From an uncultured beta proteobacterium (GTDB lineage Bacteria > Pseudomonadota > Gammaproteobacteria > Burkholderiales > Burkholderiaceae_B), in the NCBI GenBank assembly GCA_903929925.1, contig CAIYWO010000211.1, positions 1-10,863 on the forward strand: a DNA stretch of 10,863 bases, written 5' to 3'. The translations under genes and the position numbers were made by a program. A model generated the notes under the pieces. The model searched no databases. It was not told the DNA's origin and saw nothing but the letters and a program-made list of their open reading frames with translations. This document shows, one piece after another, positions 7,267-10,863 of the stretch. Position 1 is the stretch's first letter. The number at the start of each line of letters is the position of its first letter.

Positions 7267-7296
7267 ATTCTACTTGTCACTTTGACGGCGATTGAA
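7267..7296 (-). promoter_or_regulatory. Possible sigma70-type promoter of the minus-strand cluster
   Basis: On the minus strand, TAGAAT (plus 7267-7272, five of six matches to TATAAT) is preceded by TTCAAT (plus 7291-7296, a poor -35 match) with an 18-base spacer. Transcription would begin about 45 bases before the flavin-reductase-like start. Two dyads lie nearby: GTCA-ctt-TGAC (7276-7286) in the spacer and TTCATGAA (7252-7259) just past the likely start point, where an operator could sit. Weak evidence, from consensus matching by eye. Confidence 0.3.
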
Positions 7297-7338
7297 CTTC
7301 GCTTTTTCACACGCACTTCTAACGAATACTTAAGCCTT

Positions 7339-8529
7339 GTGAATCCTCTTCTCGTTGCCTTAACGGCAATGTTTCTGCAACAAACGTTTGTCGCGCTCGG
7401 TCGGGCCTTGCCTGCAGTGATTGCGCCAGCGATGATCGCAGACCTCATGATCGATTCGGCTTGGATTGGGGTGTATTTTTCAATCGTCGCGGCCGCAGCA
7501 CTGATGACACAACTTGGCTGTGGGAACTTCATCATCCGTTACGGTGCCATGCGCATGAGCCAGGCCGCACTCGTACTGCTTGCAATTGGCACAGCCTTTG
7601 CCGCGATTGGCACACCGTTCTTCCTTGTTCTATCTGCTTTGTTGGCTGGGGGTGGTGCATCGGTCTCGACGCCTGCAAGCTCCCATTTGCTTGGTCGGGT
7701 CTCACCGCCAAAATACATGCCACTGATTTTTTCAATCAAACAAACAGCGGTACCCGCAGGCCTACTGATCGCCGGCTTTGTCGGACCCTCGATCACCGAG
7801 TGGTCAAACTGGCGCTATACGATGCTGCTCAGCGCCCTAGGCTGTGTCATTTTCTCACTCATGCTACAGCCACTCGTCAAAAAATTTGATGATGATCGGA
7901 TTGCAACCCGAAAATTTCATTTTTCAGACTTTGGAACAACACTGCGTTCGGTGCTTGGAACTCGAGCGTTACGTAATTTAGCGTTCTCTTGCTTTGCCTT
8001 CAATGCAGTACAAACTATTTTCACAATCTATTTTGTGGTGTATCTCACTACGATTGGTTACTCGATGGTTGCAGCAGGCTTTCTATTCTCTACTGTTGTC
8101 GTGATTGCCGTACCTGGTCGTATCGTTTGGGGATTACTCGGCAGTGGCTACATTCGGCCCCGCATTATGATGGCCGCACTCGCGCTCGGCATGGTCCTCA
8201 GCATGGTGCTGCTTGGGCTTAGTAGCGAAGGATGGCCCACCATTGTGATCGGAATCATTGCAACGGTGATCAGTGCAACGGCTCTGTCTTGGCATGGTGT
8301 ATTGCTCGCTGAAGCTGCTCGTGCGGCACCAGAAGGATCGCGCGGTGGGGTCACAGGTGGCGTTCTTTCTTTTGGACAGATCGGTGCACTGACTGCCCCA
8401 TCCATCTTTGCGCTACTTTTGGGCATATCCAATAGCTACGGCTTGGGCTTTATCGTTTGCTCGATTCCTGCTTTACTCGTAGGTGTCGCGCTGCTGCGTC
8501 AAAGTCAAGTCTCTAACACTGGCAAGTGA
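7339..8529 (+). CDS. MFS transporter, unknown substrate
   Basis: A 12-helix major facilitator permease of the inner membrane. The first helix opens NPLLVALTAMFLQQTFVALG; conserved-looking parts include LPAVIAPAMIADL, GCGNFIIRYGAMRMSQAAL in the loop 2-3 region (a degenerate form of the usual GxxxDRxGRR motif), VSTPASSHLLGRVSPPKY and FSIKQTAVPAGLLIAGFVGP. The start is uncertain: the frame is open from a TTG at 7243 and has an ATG at 7255, but the extra residues do not look like an MFS N-terminus and would cover the likely divergent promoter. The GTG at 7339 gives 396 residues, a normal length, though no start has a clear Shine-Dalgarno. It is transcribed away from the carboxylate cluster and its end overlaps ppk2 on the other strand by 25 bases. 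It could be an exporter or importer tied to the cluster, but nothing in the sequence proves this. Confidence 0.88.
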   Translation: MNPLLVALTAMFLQQTFVALGRALPAVIAPAMIADLMIDSAWIGVYFSIVAAAALMTQLGCGNFIIRYGAMRMSQAALVLLAIGTAFAAIGTPFFLVLSALLAGGGASVSTPASSHLLGRVSPPKYMPLIFSIKQTAVPAGLLIAGFVGPSITEWSNWRYTMLLSALGCVIFSLMLQPLVKKFDDDRIATRKFHFSDFGTTLRSVLGTRALRNLAFSCFAFNAVQTIFTIYFVVYLTTIGYSMVAAGFLFSTVVVIAVPGRIVWGLLGSGYIRPRIMMAALALGMVLSMVLLGLSSEGWPTIVIGIIATVISATALSWHGVLLAEAARAAPEGSRGGVTGGVLSFGQIGALTAPSIFALLLGISNSYGLGFIVCSIPALLVGVALLRQSQVSNTGK

Positions 8530-9263
8530 TCACTCAACGCGGGCCACTGCAGCACAATTGCCGGATCGACCGTTAAAGCTGCTTCATTTTTGCCAGGGTA
8601 ATGCAGTCGTCCAAGCAGGTCGCGAATTAAGTTAAGCCTTGCATGCTTCTTGTTATCGGTTCGCACGACTGTCCATGGTGCCTCAGAGTGGTGCGTGCGA
8701 CGCAGCATCTCATCTCGCGCTTCGCTATAAGCAGTCCATTTTTTTTGTGCTTGCTGATCGATGGGGCTGATCTTCCACTGTGTCAGGGGATCTTTCGCAC
8801 GATCCTGTAGCCGCTCTGCTTGCTCGTCCTTGGAAATATCCAAATAATATTTAAACAACCGTAACCCCGAGCGAACCAAAACGGATTCGAAGTCATTAAC
8901 AGTCCCCATGAATTGCTCGTACTGCTTCTCAGTACAAAATCCCATTACTTTTTCAACGCCGGCGCGGTTATACCAACTCCGATTGAACAAAATGAATTCA
9001 CCACGCCCGGGGAGCTGCGCAACATAACGCTGAAAGTACCACTCGCCAACTTCACGTTCAGTCGGCTTGCCCAAAGCCACAACGCGTGTATCTCTGGGGC
9101 TTAAATGCTCAACGATACTCTTGACCGTCCCGTCCTTACCCGCCGCATCGCGACCCTCAAGAATCACAAGGATCTGATCGCCACTGTGTATCAAATGCTT
9201 TTGCAATTTGACTAGCTCTACCTGTAGATCGTAGAGCTGCGCTTCGTAATCATCTTTAGTCAT
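8505..9263 (-). CDS. ppk2: Polyphosphate kinase 2 (PPK2 family, class I-like)
   Basis: A 252-residue soluble kinase that transfers phosphate between polyphosphate and nucleotides; single-domain PPK2s mostly phosphorylate NDPs or NMPs at the expense of polyP. Landmarks: Walker A GRDAAGKDGT (37-46), the Walker B-region segment ILFNRSWYNRAGVEKVMGF (91-109), ISKDEQAERL (143-152) and the lid/helix region DRAKDPLTQWKISPIDQ (154-170), ending with EAPWTVVRTDNKKHARLN (194-211). It begins almost at the catalytic domain, lacking the longer N-terminal stretch seen in some relatives; the domain itself is complete. The start ATG overlaps the MFS stop (ATGA, 9260-9263), and GGAG at 9269-9272 within the MFS gene is 5 bases upstream, so translation is probably coupled. 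Class I is suggested by the YNRAGVE-type motif but substrate preference (ADP, GDP or AMP) is not settled by sequence alone. Confidence 0.95.
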   Translation of the reverse strand: MTKDDYEAQLYDLQVELVKLQKHLIHSGDQILVILEGRDAAGKDGTVKSIVEHLSPRDTRVVALGKPTEREVGEWYFQRYVAQLPGRGEFILFNRSWYNRAGVEKVMGFCTEKQYEQFMGTVNDFESVLVRSGLRLFKYYLDISKDEQAERLQDRAKDPLTQWKISPIDQQAQKKWTAYSEARDEMLRRTHHSEAPWTVVRTDNKKHARLNLIRDLLGRLHYPGKNEAALTVDPAIVLQWPALSDHLPVLET

Positions 9264-10444
9264 AACTGCTCCGTGGATTGTTCTCTAAATACCCAACGCC
9301 ACATCAACAATACCGCAAGAAGTGCACACGAGCCGGAGAATAAAAAAGCGTATGTCGGACTATACGACTCGTACAATGACCCAAAAATAAACGAGGCGGG
9401 AAACAGCATTAGTCCGGAAATAAGATTAAACCAACCAAAGGCCGTGCCTGTCATACCACTGGGTGCGAGGTCAGCAACCAAGGCCTTTTCAACCCCCTCA
9501 ACCGCAGCCTTGAACAGCCCATAGATCACAAATAGCGCCGCAAGGCCAACCAGCGGCATCTCTGGAATACCCATTCCAAAATAGAACAATGCAAACGCGA
9601 GCCACGCAACGAGTATAAAAGGCTTGCGTCCAACACGATCGGACAGCGCTGACAAGGGTGTCCCACACAAGGTCGTTATCAAAGAGACTGCAGCCCAAAG
9701 CAAGGGAATATAGGGCAGTGGCACACCCATCTCCCTGGCCCTGAGTAACAAGAACATATCAGACGAGTTACCCAACGCAAATAGCCCAACAACGATAAGA
9801 TATTTTTTGAAATGCGGAGGCATACCCGCCAACGACCAATGAAACTTGGGCGCATCTACGATTTTTTCGCGTTTCGGCTCCTTAAGACAAAGGGCTAGTA
9901 GTACCGTCAAGACACCGGGAACAATTGCCCACAAGAACACATCTTTGAGTGGAACACCTAAACTCAACAACAGAGTTGCTATCAGAGGGCCAATCACAGC
10001 ACCTGCATTGTCCATTGATCGATGCAGACCAAAGGTCAGGCCTCGCTGTGAGGCAGGAACGCTCTCCGCTAATAGTGCATCCCGCGGTGAGCTCCGCAAG
10101 CCTTTACCGACTCGGTCTGTGAACCGAATCGCAACCACCCAGATCCAAGAGCTTGCGAACGCGACTAATGGACGCCCAAAGCCCGCCAGAAAATACCCGA
10201 GAACGATCCAAGGTTTAGAGCGGCGAGTACGATCAAAAATGACACCGGAGGCAAGCTTAAATAGGCTAGAAGTCGCCTCAGCGATACCCTCGATAATGCC
10301 TAGCGCTTTGGGGCCCGCCATCAATACTGTGCCCAGATAGAGAGGCATGAGGGGATACAGCATCTCGCTCGCCGTATCGTTTAGTAGGCTGATCAATCCG
10401 ATCAGCCAAACAGTACGAGGCAGAGTTTTGAGTGTGGAGAACAT
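9260..10444 (-). CDS. MFS transporter upstream of and coupled to ppk2
   Basis: A 394-residue inner-membrane permease of the major facilitator superfamily, about 12 helices. Near the N-terminus it carries LLNDTASEMLYPLMPLYL, then GIIEGIAEATSSLFKLASG followed by FDRTRRSKP (motif A, loop 2-3), DRVGKGLRSSPRDALLAES (about 110-128) and HRSMDNAGAVIGP. A second motif A copy, SALSDRVGRKP, lies in loop 8-9 near residue 270. This subgroup is widespread in bacteria but its substrate is not known to me. The ATG at 10444 gives a normal short N-terminus; a GTG at 10462 would add six residues, and neither has a good Shine-Dalgarno. It overlaps ppk2 by 4 bases, indicating cotranscription, and follows the end of a secretion-adaptor gene by about 50 bases on the same strand. 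A role in phosphate or nucleotide movement is only a guess from the ppk2 link. Confidence 0.9.
   Translation of the reverse strand: MFSTLKTLPRTVWLIGLISLLNDTASEMLYPLMPLYLGTVLMAGPKALGIIEGIAEATSSLFKLASGVIFDRTRRSKPWIVLGYFLAGFGRPLVAFASSWIWVVAIRFTDRVGKGLRSSPRDALLAESVPASQRGLTFGLHRSMDNAGAVIGPLIATLLLSLGVPLKDVFLWAIVPGVLTVLLALCLKEPKREKIVDAPKFHWSLAGMPPHFKKYLIVVGLFALGNSSDMFLLLRAREMGVPLPYIPLLWAAVSLITTLCGTPLSALSDRVGRKPFILVAWLAFALFYFGMGIPEMPLVGLAALFVIYGLFKAAVEGVEKALVADLAPSGMTGTAFGWFNLISGLMLFPASFIFGSLYESYSPTYAFLFSGSCALLAVLLMWRWVFREQSTEQL
9269..9272 (-). promoter_or_regulatory. Ribosome binding site of ppk2 inside the MFS gene
   Basis: GGAG on the minus strand, 5 bases before the ppk2 ATG at 9263 and within the last codons of the upstream MFS gene. 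With the ATGA stop/start overlap it supports both the start choice and translational coupling. Confidence 0.6.
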
Positions 10445-10493
10445 ACTCGACCAATGTAGCACTCAACCAACTAAGTCAACCAGAAAATATCGG

Positions 10494-10863
10494 CTATCGC
10501 TCTCGCAAAGCTTGCGTGACGGATTGCAAGGGCCTGAAGAGGTATTCGATGACCGTTTTCTTTCCCGTCAATATTTCAACACTTGCTGTCATCCCAGGGG
10601 TTGGATGCAACACGACGCCGTGTCTTTTTTCACTCGGATCAAGGATGCGAATCAACAGCCGATAGTAGCCCTCATCTAGCTCGACTGGACTTGCTCCAGA
10701 CTTACGATTGCGAACATCGTCACGTAGCGTGTCGGGACTGAAATGCATTAACTCGCCTTTCAGCCCGCCGTACTTATTAAAATCATAAGCGGTGAGCTTG
10801 ATCACTACTGACTGCCCTAGCTCTAAAAATGCAATTTCAGAGGGCTTCACGTACGCCTCAATC
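10494..10863 (-). CDS. HlyD/LapC-type type I secretion membrane fusion protein, C-terminal part only
   Basis: The last 122 or so residues of a periplasmic adaptor of a type I secretion system, which links an inner-membrane ABC exporter to a TolC-like outer-membrane channel; the 5' part lies outside the window. The visible sequence runs IEAYVKPSEIAFLELGQ, then VIKLTAYDFNKYGGLKGEL, YYRLLIRILD, HPTPGMTASVEILTGKKTV and IEYLFRPLQSVTQALRER, the characteristic beta-barrel and C-terminal tail of LapC/HlyD-like adaptors. An in-frame GTG at 10850 is not a real start because the coding match continues to the edge (IEAY precedes it). The stop at 10494-10496 is followed by about 50 bases before the MFS start, with no obvious terminator. 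The ABC transporter and the secreted RTX/adhesin substrate are expected upstream, beyond position 10863. Confidence 0.88.
   Translation of the reverse strand, partial: IEAYVKPSEIAFLELGQSVVIKLTAYDFNKYGGLKGELMHFSPDTLRDDVRNRKSGASPVELDEGYYRLLIRILDPSEKRHGVVLHPTPGMTASVEILTGKKTVIEYLFRPLQSVTQALRER

Noticed and set aside
9846..10340. Plus-strand open frame of 164 codons opposite the MFS gene
   Set aside because: The minus-strand frame has clear MFS motifs across the same bases; the antisense frame has a basic, low-structure composition typical of a shadow.
10494..10850. Treating the GTG at 10850 as the start of a complete small gene
   Set aside because: Adaptor-family sequence (IEAY) continues upstream to the window edge, so this is the C-terminal part of a longer gene.

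Overview
This window reads as chromosomal DNA of a betaproteobacterium, most likely order Burkholderiales. The main argument is the two separate Bug-type (TctC-like) periplasmic binding proteins, a family greatly expanded in that order, together with a TAXI/TRAP importer, an MmgE/PrpD enzyme and a class I-like PPK2. Base composition looks moderate by eye rather than GC-rich, which would fit a lower-GC member of the order. The genus is not resolved. There are no rRNA or tRNA genes, insertion sequences, CRISPR arrays or phage genes, and no gene-free stretch longer than about 130 bases.

Region 1 (10-7215, all minus strand, read right to left) is a six-gene cluster: a flavin-reductase-like FMN protein, a Tat-exported Bug binding protein, a TAXI-family TRAP binding protein, a fused TRAP permease, an MmgE/PrpD-family enzyme and a Sec-exported Bug binding protein. 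Gaps are 3 to 130 bases and most starts have a clear Shine-Dalgarno. The most economical reading is an operon for uptake and first catabolic steps of one or more organic acids: TAXI plus fused permease form a complete Na+/H+-driven importer, and the MmgE/PrpD protein is probably a dehydratase, decarboxylase or epimerase acting on a polycarboxylate. The two Bug proteins have no TctA/TctB membrane partner in the window. The substrate cannot be read from the sequence.

Region 2 (7339-8529, plus strand) is a single MFS transporter divergent from the cluster; the space between holds a plausible promoter for the cluster.

Region 3 (8505-10863, minus strand) holds the 3' end of a type I secretion membrane-fusion protein (HlyD/LapC type, cut by the window edge), then an MFS transporter whose stop overlaps the start of a polyphosphate kinase 2 gene (ATGA overlap). 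The ppk2 end overlaps the end of the divergent MFS gene by 25 bases, tail to tail.

No clearly new molecular system is visible. The items most worth a second look are the mixed binding-protein cluster, the nested inverted repeat at 6493-6546, a hairpin between the TAXI and permease genes, and the coupled MFS-ppk2 pair.
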